Below are positions 1-5,791 of a stretch of DNA of 5,825 bases, in pieces. The stretch spans positions 1 through 5,825 of the forward strand of contig CAMWUU010000241.1 in assembly GCA_947177515.1 (NCBI GenBank). The letters are read 5' to 3'. The DNA is from an uncultured Lachnospiraceae bacterium. GTDB lineage: Bacteria; Bacillota; Clostridia; Lachnospirales; Lachnospiraceae. Each line of letters starts with the position of its first letter. Within the stretch, counting starts at the first letter, position 1. Under the pieces are notes generated by a model. It had not been told where the DNA came from. It saw nothing but the letters and a program-made list of their open reading frames with translations, and ran no database searches. The position numbers were made by a program, and so were the translations under genes.

Positions 1-2951
1 ACCTTAAATCCGGCAGGTTCGCCCACCATACCGAACCAGTCAAACGGCACACCTGCTGCCTCGATTTTCTTCACATCATCTTTTGCTACTTCTGCGATGA
101 TATTTCCATATTCTGGAAGAAAATATGTCTTTGGGTCACGCTCATTGCAAAGTTCAGCTCCCAACCGGTTTCCAAATGCCATCTTGCTGACCGCCTCCGC
201 AATACCTTTTGCGCCAAGCGCGTAAGCAGACACAATCACGCCCCCCCGCATCAGTTCCGTAATTTTTCCGTACAGTTCCATCATCTGATCAAATTTTGGC
301 AGACCGTACTCATCTTTCTCAATCACAAAGCGAATCAGCGCATTGCCAGCCCTCTTTAACTCCGGCGTTACCACATCCCCACTCTTTGCGATATCCACTG
401 CAAAGGATACAAGGGTCGGTGGCACATTGATCTCATTAAAGCTTCCGGACATACTGTCCTTGCCACCGATGGATGGCAGACCAAAGCGAAGCTGCGCCTC
501 ATACGCACCCAAAAGTGCCGCGAGCGGTTCGCCCCAGTGCTTAGGGTCACTGCCAAGACGGCGGAAATACTCCTGGAAAGTAAAACGGATTTTTGTGAAA
601 TCGCCGCCTGCCGCTACGATTTTCGCCACGGAGGAAACAACCGCGTACATTGCGCCGTGATACGGACTCCAGCTAGAAAGATATGGGTCGTAGCCATAGC
701 TCATCATTGTCACTGTATCACATGCACCGGAAAGTACCGGAAGTTTCGCTACCATCGTCTGTACCGGGGTCATCTGGTATTTCCCACCGTAAGGCATTGT
801 CACGGTTGCCGCGCCAATTGAGGAGTCAAACATCTCAACAAGCCCCTTTTTCGAACATATGTTCAGATCAGCAAGCATGGAAAGCCATGCCGATTTCAGG
901 TCAAAGCTATTATTTTCACAATCGGCGGACAGTGTTTGTTTCGTGCAATCTATTTGACCATCATTTCCTGTGCCGCTTTCTGCAAACATTCCATTTCCGG
1001 CTGTTTTACGCATTGTTTTTACCGCCTCAGCCTCATACGCTGCCCCGGTTTTAAAATAATCCACCTTTTCATCCGGCATTGTTACAACCGCCGCTGCTTC
1101 CTGGTGTGCGCCGTTGGTATCAAGGAAAGCACGGGAAATATTGACAATCTCCTTATCCCTCCAGACAAGCACCAGCCTTGGCTCCTTCGTCACCTCTGCA
1201 ACCACCACTGCTTCAAGGTTCTCCTCTTTAGCAAAGGCAAGCATTTTATCCACATCCCTTGGATCAACAACAATTGCCATTCTTTCCTGCGACTCAGAAA
1301 TCGCAAGTTCCGTACCGTCAAGTCCTGCGTATTTCTTTGGTACTTTGTCAAGCTGTACACGCAGCCCGTCCGCCAGCTCGCCGATAGCGACTGATACACC
1401 GCCCGCGCCAAAATCGTTGCACTTCTTAATCAGGTGCGCAACTTCCTCCCGTCGGAAGAGCCTTTGCAATTTGCGTTCTGTCGGCGCATTCCCTTTCTGT
1501 ACTTCCGCGCCGCATACATGGATGGACTCGGTCGTATGCGCCTTGGAGGAACCCGTCGCGCCGCCGCAGCCATCGCGCCCCGTGCGCCCGCCCATCAGGA
1601 TAATGATATCGCCAGGGTCGGAATTCTCACGGATTACGTTTTTGCGCGGAGCTGCACCCATAACCGCGCCAATCTCCATACGCTTTGCAACATAATTTGG
1701 ATGGTAAATCTCATCGACCAACCCCGTAGCAAGTCCAATCTGGTTGCCGTAAGAACTGTAGCCTTTTGCCGCACCCGTTACAATCTTGCGCTGCGCAAGT
1801 TTGCCGGAGAGCGTGTCCGCAAGGGAAACCGTCGGGTCTGCCGCACCTGTTACCCGCATCGCCTGGTACACATATCCCCTGCCGGAGAGCGGATCGCGGA
1901 TCGCCCCGCCAAGGCAGGTTGCCGCACCGCCAAATGGCTCGATCTCCGTTGGATGGTTATGTGTTTCGTTCTTGAAAAATACCAGCCATTCCTCGGTCAC
2001 ACCGTCAATTTCTACTGGAACTACAATGGAGCAGGCGTTAATCTCGTCTGAAACCTCCATATCAGAAAGTTTCCCCTCGGCGCGCAGCTTCTTCATTGCG
2101 AGCAGCGCAATATCCATCAGGGAAATATATTTGTCACTCCTTCCTTTATAAAGAACCTCGCGGTCTGCCTTATAACGCAGGAATGAATCCTCAATTGGTT
2201 TGCGGTAATAGCCGTCCTCAAATTTTACATCAGTCAGCTCTGTTAGAAATGTTGTGTGGCGGCAGTGATCGGACCAGTAGGTATCGAGTACGCGGATTTC
2301 CGTCATGGATGGGTCACGCTGCTCTTCATTCTTAAAATAATTCTGGATGTGCAAAAAGTCCTTAAAGGTCATTGCGAGGTTTAAGGAATCGTACAGATTT
2401 TTTAATTCTGTTTCCGGCATATCCTTAAAACCATCAAAAATCTTTACATCCTCCGGTGTGTCAAAGACCGTAACGAGCGTTTCCGGTTTGACCTCTCCTG
2501 TTTCGCGGGAGTCCACCGGGTTAATGCAGTATTCCTTTACGCGCGAAACATCATCCTCAGAAATCTCACCGGTCAAAATATAAGTGGTCGCGGAGCGGAT
2601 TACTGGCTCCTCTGTTTTATTTAACAGCTTTACGCATTGCTCCGCGGAATCTGCGCGCTGGTCGAACTGCCCTGGAAGATATTCCACGGAAAAGATGTGG
2701 ATACTTCCATTTTTTTCCTTCTCCGGTAGCGTTTCTTCATATAATATATCGACCGGCGGCTCAAAGAAAATTGTGCCGAGTGCTTTCTGATAGGTATCAT
2801 CACTGATATTTTCGATATCGTAGCGGATTAGGACGCGTACTTCCTTTAATCCTTTTAAACCCAGATAGCTTCGCAGTTCCTCTTTTAGTTCCTTAGCACG
2901 CACCGCGTAGGGCGCTTTCTTTTCCACATAAATTCTTTTGACATTTCCCAT
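1..2951 (-). CDS. purL: Phosphoribosylformylglycinamidine (FGAM) synthase, single-chain form, 3' end outside window
   Basis: This cytoplasmic enzyme carries out the fourth step of de novo purine synthesis: FGAR + glutamine + ATP gives FGAM + glutamate + ADP + phosphate. The frame is open for 983 codons from ATG 2951 to the left edge. Visible landmarks: an N-terminal PurS-like segment (about 1-90); the signature TYWSDHCRHTTF at 224-235; the ATP/substrate-binding stretch FFKNETHNHPTEIEPFGGAA at 325-344 followed by GGAIRD; the glycine-rich GRTGRDGCGGATGSSK at 455-470; NDFGAGGVSVAIGE at 512-525; and the second-half motif GGKDSMSG at 829-836. The family is usually about 1,240-1,300 aa, so the missing part is the C-terminal class I glutamine amidotransferase domain. 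The sequence resembles the clostridial/streptococcal clade, not the split PurS/PurL/PurQ set of Bacillus. The same frame stays open upstream of the ATG but has no ATG, GTG or TTG there, and an AGGAG box precedes the ATG, so this start is well supported. Residues about 636-685 look like extra sequence. Confidence 0.96.
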   Translation of the reverse strand, partial: MGNVKRIYVEKKAPYAVRAKELKEELRSYLGLKGLKEVRVLIRYDIENISDDTYQKALGTIFFEPPVDILYEETLPEKEKNGSIHIFSVEYLPGQFDQRADSAEQCVKLLNKTEEPVIRSATTYILTGEISEDDVSRVKEYCINPVDSRETGEVKPETLVTVFDTPEDVKIFDGFKDMPETELKNLYDSLNLAMTFKDFLHIQNYFKNEEQRDPSMTEIRVLDTYWSDHCRHTTFLTELTDVKFEDGYYRKPIEDSFLRYKADREVLYKGRSDKYISLMDIALLAMKKLRAEGKLSDMEVSDEINACSIVVPVEIDGVTEEWLVFFKNETHNHPTEIEPFGGAATCLGGAIRDPLSGRGYVYQAMRVTGAADPTVSLADTLSGKLAQRKIVTGAAKGYSSYGNQIGLATGLVDEIYHPNYVAKRMEIGAVMGAAPRKNVIRENSDPGDIIILMGGRTGRDGCGGATGSSKAHTTESIHVCGAEVQKGNAPTERKLQRLFRREEVAHLIKKCNDFGAGGVSVAIGELADGLRVQLDKVPKKYAGLDGTELAISESQERMAIVVDPRDVDKMLAFAKEENLEAVVVAEVTKEPRLVLVWRDKEIVNISRAFLDTNGAHQEAAAVVTMPDEKVDYFKTGAAYEAEAVKTMRKTAGNGMFAESGTGNDGQIDCTKQTLSADCENNSFDLKSAWLSMLADLNICSKKGLVEMFDSSIGAATVTMPYGGKYQMTPVQTMVAKLPVLSGACDTVTMMSYGYDPYLSSWSPYHGAMYAVVSSVAKIVAAGGDFTKIRFTFQEYFRRLGSDPKHWGEPLAALLGAYEAQLRFGLPSIGGKDSMSGSFNEINVPPTLVSFAVDIAKSGDVVTPELKRAGNALIRFVIEKDEYGLPKFDQMMELYGKITELMRGGVIVSAYALGAKGIAEAVSKMAFGNRLGAELCNERDPKTYFLPEYGNIIAEVAKDDVKKIEAAGVPFDWFGMVGEPAGFK

Positions 2952-2960
2952 TTTGTGCAG

Positions 2961-2969
2961 TTCTCCTTT
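2961..2969 (-). promoter_or_regulatory. Ribosome binding site of purL
   Basis: On the minus strand the sequence reads AAAGGAGAA, a strong match to the 16S rRNA anti-Shine-Dalgarno. About 11 nt separate GGAG from the ATG, a little long but workable. It fixes the purL start because the frame upstream is open yet lacks any other usual start codon. Confidence 0.8.
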
Positions 2970-2978
2970 CTTATTTAA

Positions 2979-3016
2979 AGTTCCGCAGAAATCCCTCCGC
3001 TTCGCTACCTCCTGGA
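2979..3016. repeat. Degenerate 38-bp direct repeat, copy 1 (purL leader)
   Basis: This matches the copy at 3082-3119 at 34 of 38 positions, and all four differences are C in this copy versus T in the other. It begins AGTTCCGCAGAAATCCCT and ends CCTGGA. Here the repeat is interrupted after CTGGA by about 50 bp of related purine/pyrimidine-skewed sequence before the closing GGATTCTGCTGTT (3067-3079). That insert includes two more TCCGCTTC octamers (3028, 3058; the first is at 2996) and two GAATTCC heptamers (3020, 3043). It lies inside the predicted untranslated leader of purL. Confidence 0.75.
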
Positions 3017-3081
3017 AGCGAATTCCGTCCGCTTCACTCCCTGAATTCCCTTCCTGCTCCGCTTCAGGATTCTGCTGTTTT

Positions 3082-3129
3082 AGTTCCGCAGAAATCCCTT
3101 TGCTTCGCTATCTTCTGGATTCTGCTGTT
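3082..3129. repeat. Degenerate direct repeat, copy 2, with imperfect terminal inverted repeats
   Basis: The first 38 bp repeat 2979-3016. The copy then continues without interruption to GGATTCTGCTGTT (3117-3129), which is also found at 3067-3079. Its ends are imperfect inverted repeats: GCAGAAATCC (3088-3097) against GGATTCTGC (3117-3125), nine pairs with one bulged base. In the purL mRNA this would fold into a stem with a loop of about 19 nt. It looks like a short dispersed intergenic repeat of REP/MITE size, but no transposase or target-site duplication is visible and copies elsewhere in the genome cannot be seen from here. Confidence 0.7.
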
Positions 3130-3157
3130 AAAAATCCCATGTATTCTTTGATATAAT
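3128..3157 (+). promoter_or_regulatory. Candidate plus-strand extended -10 promoter
   Basis: A perfect TATAAT at 3152-3157 is preceded by TGA, giving an extended -10 (TGnTATAAT). The best -35 is weak: TTAAAA at 3128-3133 with an 18-bp spacer. Transcription would start near 3164 and run right, into an otherwise gene-free stretch that carries the possible small ORF at 3234. It overlaps the candidate purL promoter on the opposite strand. Confidence 0.45.
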
Positions 3158-3160
3158 AGT

Positions 3161-3190
3161 ATCATACCATGTTTTAGCGGAAAATGAAAA
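3161..3190 (-). promoter_or_regulatory. Candidate purL promoter (extended -10)
   Basis: On the minus strand TATGAT (3161-3166) is preceded by TGG, forming an extended -10. A weak -35, TTTTCA, lies at 3185-3190 with an 18-bp spacer. The start point would be near 3154, giving purL a leader of about 200 nt that contains the repeat. The upstream operon ends at a terminator hairpin, so purL needs its own promoter and this is the best candidate. I found no purine riboswitch in the leader. Confidence 0.45.
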
Positions 3191-3209
3191 TAAATATCGT
3201 AAATCCTTT

Positions 3210-3228
3210 TTATTAGGGGAGCTAATAA
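3210..3228 (+). repeat. Inverted repeat (hairpin) exposing a Shine-Dalgarno-like loop
   Basis: TTATTAG (3210-3216) and CTAATAA (3222-3228) are perfect 7-bp inverted repeats with the 5-nt loop GGGAG. Read on the plus strand, the loop together with the end of the first arm gives AGGGGAG, a strong ribosome-binding-site match 12 nt before ATG 3234. There is no T-tract on either side, so it is not a terminator. It could also be an operator-like palindrome. Confidence 0.5.
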
Positions 3229-3233
3229 ACAAT

Positions 3234-3311
3234 ATGACACGCTTTTCAATAAGACCCAGAAAGAACTTTAAGGGACATAGTTATATCCGCATTAAAACAA
3301 TGGAAAATTAA
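3234..3311 (+). CDS. Possible small basic peptide ORF, 25 codons
   Basis: An ATG at 3234 opens a 25-codon frame ending at TAA 3309-3311. The peptide starts MTRFSIRPRKNFKG and is strongly basic, with arginines and lysines throughout and only one acidic residue near the end. It has no membrane segment or signal peptide. Support: an AGGGGAG sequence 12 nt upstream (3215-3221) and an extended -10 promoter on the same strand at 3149-3157. Against it: the length is within chance expectation, I recognise no homologue, and the ribosome binding site is in a hairpin loop. The frame beyond the TAA is open again to 3566, where it runs antisense into the flotillin gene, so a decayed longer ORF is an alternative. 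Treat as a hypothesis. Confidence 0.18.
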   Translation: MTRFSIRPRKNFKGHSYIRIKTMEN

Positions 3312-3413
3312 CTATACCGAAAGTTTACCGCCGGGAAATTCCAGCAGTACGCGCCAGAAAATACAGACTCGTGTTCAAAGAAAAAATGGGTTAGATTGGA
3401 TAAAAAGTACTGC

Positions 3414-3458
3414 CCATCAAAACAGGGAGAAAGCAGCTTCAAAGCAGTGCTTCCTCCC
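3414..3458 (-). terminator. Rho-independent terminator of the nfeD-flotillin operon
   Basis: Just after the flotillin stop codon the minus strand carries GGGAGGAAGCA and TGCTTTCTCCC (3425-3458), an 11-position stem with one mismatch. The 12-nt loop can partly pair with itself (GCT/AGC). A short T-rich tail, TGTTTTG, follows at 3418-3424. The plus strand also has a TTTT shortly after the stem (CCATTTTACC), so the element may stop weak transcription from both sides. Confidence 0.75.
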
Positions 3459-3473
3459 CATTTTACCTTGCAT

Positions 3474-4862
3474 TTATTCCGGTTTTTCTATCACTTCCCC
3501 GTTCGTTGTTTCCTTTCCAAGCAGTTCCGGCAGCTCCATTCCCGCCTGCTTAAACAATTCGTTTAACGGGGGAACCGACTTCATCATACCGGAAAGGAAA
3601 TCCGCCGTCGCCGTCTTTCCATCGCCCTTGCTGCCCCCGTCCCAAACGGTAACTTTATCAATCTTAACACCCTTGATAGCATCTACCTGGATCTTCATCA
3701 GTTCTTCAAGCTTATCTGCAACAATCAGCTTCACGGCATCGCCTGCCTCGCCGCCTGCCGCTTCAACAAGCCGTTTCATACCTTCCGCCTGCTTCTCTAA
3801 AATCTCCTGCGCACCCTTCGCCTGCGCTTCCATCTTTGCAAAAATCGCATCCGCCTCGCCTCGCGCTTTGCGCCGCATTACTTCTGCCTCGGCTTCTGCC
3901 GCAATCTCTGCCTTCTCTTTCTCAATTTGAGCCTTAACAATAACATCCGCCTGCTGTGTTGCCTTCTCAAGTTGCGCACGGGTATTCTCCGCCTCCTGCT
4001 GTGCTACATAAGCTTCCTGCTTTGCACGCGCCGCCTGAACCGCTTCGGCTGCAGTTGCAATGCGCAGGGCATCCGCCTCCTTCTCACGACGGTTTGCCTC
4101 GGACTGAGCCACCTCAATCTTCGCATCATTCTCACCCTGGATAGCACTTGCATTTGCTGCTGCCACCTGGATACGCTGATCCTTTTGCGCTAAAGCCTGG
4201 CCAATCTCACCATCGCGATCCTTCTCTGCAACATTCTTTTTCGCATCGTTGATTGCTTTTGCTGCTGCTTCTTTACCAAGTGCCTCTATATAGCCGGATT
4301 CATCTGTAATATCAGTTACATTTACGTTAATCAGGCGAAGACCAATTTTCTTCAATTCAATTTCGACATTTTTTGACACTGCCAGTAGAAACTTATCACG
4401 ATCCGTATTGATCTCCTCAATGTCCATCGTCGCGATAACAAGACGTAACTGACCAAAAATAATATCCTTCGCCAATTCCTGGATCTCATTTAACTTAAGC
4501 CCCAACAAGCGTTCTGCCGCATTCTGCATAATACCTGGCTCTGTCGAGATACCAACAGTAAACCGGGACGGCACATCAACGCGGATATTTTGTTTCGACA
4601 GTGCGTTGCGCAGATCAACATTGATTGAGATCGGTGTCAAATCCAGATACTGGAACGACTGGAGCACAGGAACAACAAATGCTGCCCCACCGTGAATACA
4701 TTTCGCACTGCGTGCCTGCCCGTCCTTATCCGTACCAACCTTACCATAAATTACCATTACCTTATCTGACGGACATTTACGGTAACGCGACAAAATCCCC
4801 GCTACAGCCGCAAACAACACCAGTACAACCACACATACAGCAATAAGCACTTCCATTGTCAT
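3474..4862 (-). CDS. floT: Flotillin (SPFH/PHB-domain membrane scaffold protein), FloT/YuaG type
   Basis: Flotillins are membrane-anchored scaffolds that oligomerise, mark ordered membrane microdomains, and in Bacillus affect membrane fluidity, secretion and signalling complexes. The 462-aa product has an N-terminal membrane anchor (about residues 4-24), then an SPFH/PHB domain (about 27-200). A long Ala/Glu/Lys/Gln-rich coiled coil follows (about 195-365, with EAEAEV at 323-328, the 'EA' repeats typical of flotillins). The C-terminal region has KVTVWDGG (403-410) and the PPLNELFKQAGMELPELLG block (431-449) that I associate with bacterial flotillins. The length is close to the usual 460-510 aa. 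ATG 4862 is chosen because AGAGGG lies 7 nt upstream; the in-frame ATG two codons later (4856) would have a longer spacer. It is the second gene of an operon with the NfeD-like gene, 121 nt downstream of it, and ends at a terminator. A cysteine at residue 30, just after the anchor, is a possible but unproven lipidation site. Confidence 0.95.
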   Translation of the reverse strand: MTMEVLIAVCVVVLVLFAAVAGILSRYRKCPSDKVMVIYGKVGTDKDGQARSAKCIHGGAAFVVPVLQSFQYLDLTPISINVDLRNALSKQNIRVDVPSRFTVGISTEPGIMQNAAERLLGLKLNEIQELAKDIIFGQLRLVIATMDIEEINTDRDKFLLAVSKNVEIELKKIGLRLINVNVTDITDESGYIEALGKEAAAKAINDAKKNVAEKDRDGEIGQALAQKDQRIQVAAANASAIQGENDAKIEVAQSEANRREKEADALRIATAAEAVQAARAKQEAYVAQQEAENTRAQLEKATQQADVIVKAQIEKEKAEIAAEAEAEVMRRKARGEADAIFAKMEAQAKGAQEILEKQAEGMKRLVEAAGGEAGDAVKLIVADKLEELMKIQVDAIKGVKIDKVTVWDGGSKGDGKTATADFLSGMMKSVPPLNELFKQAGMELPELLGKETTNGEVIEKPE

Positions 4863-4869
4863 TGGATAA

Positions 4870-4875
4870 CCCTCT
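4870..4875 (-). promoter_or_regulatory. Ribosome binding site of flotillin gene
   Basis: AGAGGG on the minus strand, 7 nt before ATG 4862. This spacing favours ATG 4862 over the in-frame ATG at 4856. Confidence 0.7.
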
Positions 4876-4884
4876 TTTCTGCGC

Positions 4885-4953
4885 GCCTTATCTTAGGCAG
4901 CCCCGTGCGAGGCAACGCGAAACACACGGGGCTACAAACGGGTTCCCCCGCTT
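4885..4953 (-). promoter_or_regulatory. Three consecutive hairpins in the nfeD-flotillin intercistronic spacer
   Basis: In mRNA order: (1) AAGCGGG / CCCGTTT (4936-4953), 7 pairs including one G-U, closed by a GGAA loop of GNRA type. (2) AGCCCCGTG / CACGGGGCT (4899-4907 with 4925-4933), 9 perfect pairs extendable by a G-U and a G-C. (3) GCCT / AGGC (4885-4888 with 4895-4898), a weak 4-bp stem. None is followed by a T-tract, so this is not an obvious terminator. The likely role is setting relative stability or expression of the two cistrons, but a partial attenuator cannot be excluded. Confidence 0.6.
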
Positions 4954-4983
4954 TTCCCAATCGTCACATACCATCTTTTGTAT

Positions 4984-5658
4984 CTACACTTTCTCCACTA
5001 CTACCGTATCTCCCACCACATCAGTAATGCGCACGGTCATACCCGCCGGGATTGGCACATCACCCTCTGTGACAGCCGAAAGCTCTACAAAACCGCTCTC
5101 CATCGTAAGCGTTACCTTGCCGCCATTTTCCCCTTTCTCGGGGATTGTTACATAGACAAGAGCTGATTCCCCGATCGTACTTTTGATGCGGAACGTCCCG
5201 TTTTCTGCAAGCTTTCCGGAAACCTGCATTAGTTTGGCAACTGCATACATCATAATCGAACCAACTAGGATGCCAAGCAGCAGGGATGGCATAAGCTGCA
5301 TCCCACCTTTTACAAAACAGATCGAAGTCCAGGAAAAGGTCGTCAGGAATGCAACAATGCCCTGCAAAGTAAAGAGGCGCAAGGTACCGAATTCCGAACC
5401 CGCACCGACATCGCTATCCGCTGTAGCACCGTCAAGGTCAAGGTCGAAATCATCTACTGAGATATCACCCCCGCCATCCATGGAAAAATCGCCTTCCATG
5501 CCAATCCCGGAAGTATCTGACGGGTTTGCATCCATGCTGTTTTCCCCAAATCCCAGGACAATCATTACTGTCTGAACCAGTAGCAACAGAGTAGACGGAA
5601 CTGCAATAATGTACAGTACTTTCAGTGCCCCGGATAATCCTTCCCACCATGCATACAT
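4984..5658 (-). CDS. NfeD-like membrane protein, YuaF type, flotillin partner
   Basis: This is a 224-aa membrane protein. It has a hydrophobic segment near the N terminus (about 13-37), a soluble Asp/Gly-rich linker (about 39-90), and two further membrane segments (about 96-117 and 124-145). The C-terminal domain of about 72 residues (153-224) is rich in beta strands and Gly/Val, ending TDVVGDTVVVEKV, as expected for the OB-fold domain of NfeD-family proteins. There is no ClpP-like serine protease domain, so it is the short form. Short NfeD proteins are typically encoded beside flotillins, as yuaF is beside yuaG in Bacillus; here the flotillin gene follows in the same direction. The start ATG 5658 has AAAGGAG 7 nt upstream. 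The linker carries 15 acidic residues between 39 and 90 and no Lys or Arg. Family assignment rests on topology, C-terminal character and neighbour, not on a search. Confidence 0.85.
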   Translation of the reverse strand: MYAWWEGLSGALKVLYIIAVPSTLLLLVQTVMIVLGFGENSMDANPSDTSGIGMEGDFSMDGGGDISVDDFDLDLDGATADSDVGAGSEFGTLRLFTLQGIVAFLTTFSWTSICFVKGGMQLMPSLLLGILVGSIMMYAVAKLMQVSGKLAENGTFRIKSTIGESALVYVTIPEKGENGGKVTLTMESGFVELSAVTEGDVPIPAGMTVRITDVVGDTVVVEKV

Positions 5659-5665
5659 ACTACCA

Positions 5666-5672
5666 CTCCTTT
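5666..5672 (-). promoter_or_regulatory. Ribosome binding site of NfeD-like gene
   Basis: AAAGGAG on the minus strand, 7 nt before ATG 5658; near-ideal sequence and spacing. Confidence 0.85.
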
Positions 5673-5694
5673 CACGTAAATTTTATTTACCATC

Positions 5695-5723
5695 ATCATA
5701 TCATCATCTTGTTATTCTGTCAA
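5695..5723 (-). promoter_or_regulatory. Promoter of the nfeD-flotillin operon (housekeeping sigma type)
   Basis: On the minus strand a perfect -35 TTGACA (5718-5723) is separated by exactly 17 bp from the -10 TATGAT (5695-5700, one mismatch to TATAAT). An AT-rich tract lies upstream of the -35 (about 5724-5790), resembling an UP element. The predicted start near 5688 gives a leader of about 30 nt. GATGAT repeats overlap the -10 region. The motif suggests strong, constitutive sigma-A-type expression. Confidence 0.85.
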
Positions 5724-5791
5724 GAAAATTAAATTAAATTTAGTTTATTCTAATTTATTTGTTATTATTTTGTTAAAAAGCAAAAAACAAC

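Larger units (their letters stand above)
3130..3424. other. Intergenic region between purL leader and flotillin operon terminator
   Basis: This stretch of roughly 300 bp has no convincing conserved gene on either strand. It is AT-rich and holds the two overlapping candidate promoters (3128-3190), a 7-bp inverted repeat with a GGGAG loop (3210-3228), a possible 25-codon plus-strand ORF (3234-3311), and a second 7-bp inverted repeat ATAGTTA/TAACTAT (3277-3283 and 3309-3315). From about 3316 to 3424 I see nothing I can name. Confidence 0.6.

Noticed and set aside
343..2335. Several plus-strand open frames of 70-205 codons opposite purL (for example 1114-1695 and 1434-2051).
   Set aside because: They lie wholly antisense to an intact, motif-rich purL frame, lack ribosome binding sites and have compositions typical of shadow frames of a GC-richer coding strand.
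2979..3129. Repeat considered as a CRISPR array.
   Set aside because: There are only two imperfect copies, the intervening sequence is itself made of related sub-repeats, and no cas gene is present.
2952..3160. Possible purine-sensing riboswitch in the purL leader.
   Set aside because: I could not find the three-stem layout with conserved purine/PRPP riboswitch loop or core sequences. The structure seen is explained by the repeat.
3064..3249. Minus-strand 61-codon frame starting with TTG upstream of purL.
   Set aside because: It crosses the candidate purL promoter and the repeat, has no ribosome binding site, and its C-terminal third is simply translation of the repeat.
3313..3330. A PurBox-like sequence (ACCGAAAG) upstream of purL.
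   Set aside because: Only a single imperfect match exists, with no second box at the expected spacing, and it is far upstream of the candidate promoter.
3627..4193. Plus-strand open frames opposite the flotillin coiled coil, Ser/Ala-rich or Leu/Cys-rich.
   Set aside because: They are complementary-strand reflections of the repetitive Ala/Glu codons in the coiled coil and have no start context.
4880..4925. Intercistronic hairpin considered as a terminator between the NfeD-like and flotillin genes.
   Set aside because: The sequence after the GC-rich stem on the coding strand is GCCTAAG, with no T-run, and no separate promoter for the flotillin gene is visible.
4856..5155. Plus-strand 99-codon frame spanning the intercistronic spacer and the end of the NfeD-like gene.
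   Set aside because: It overlaps the hairpin cluster and antisense of a convincing gene and has no ribosome binding site or promoter.
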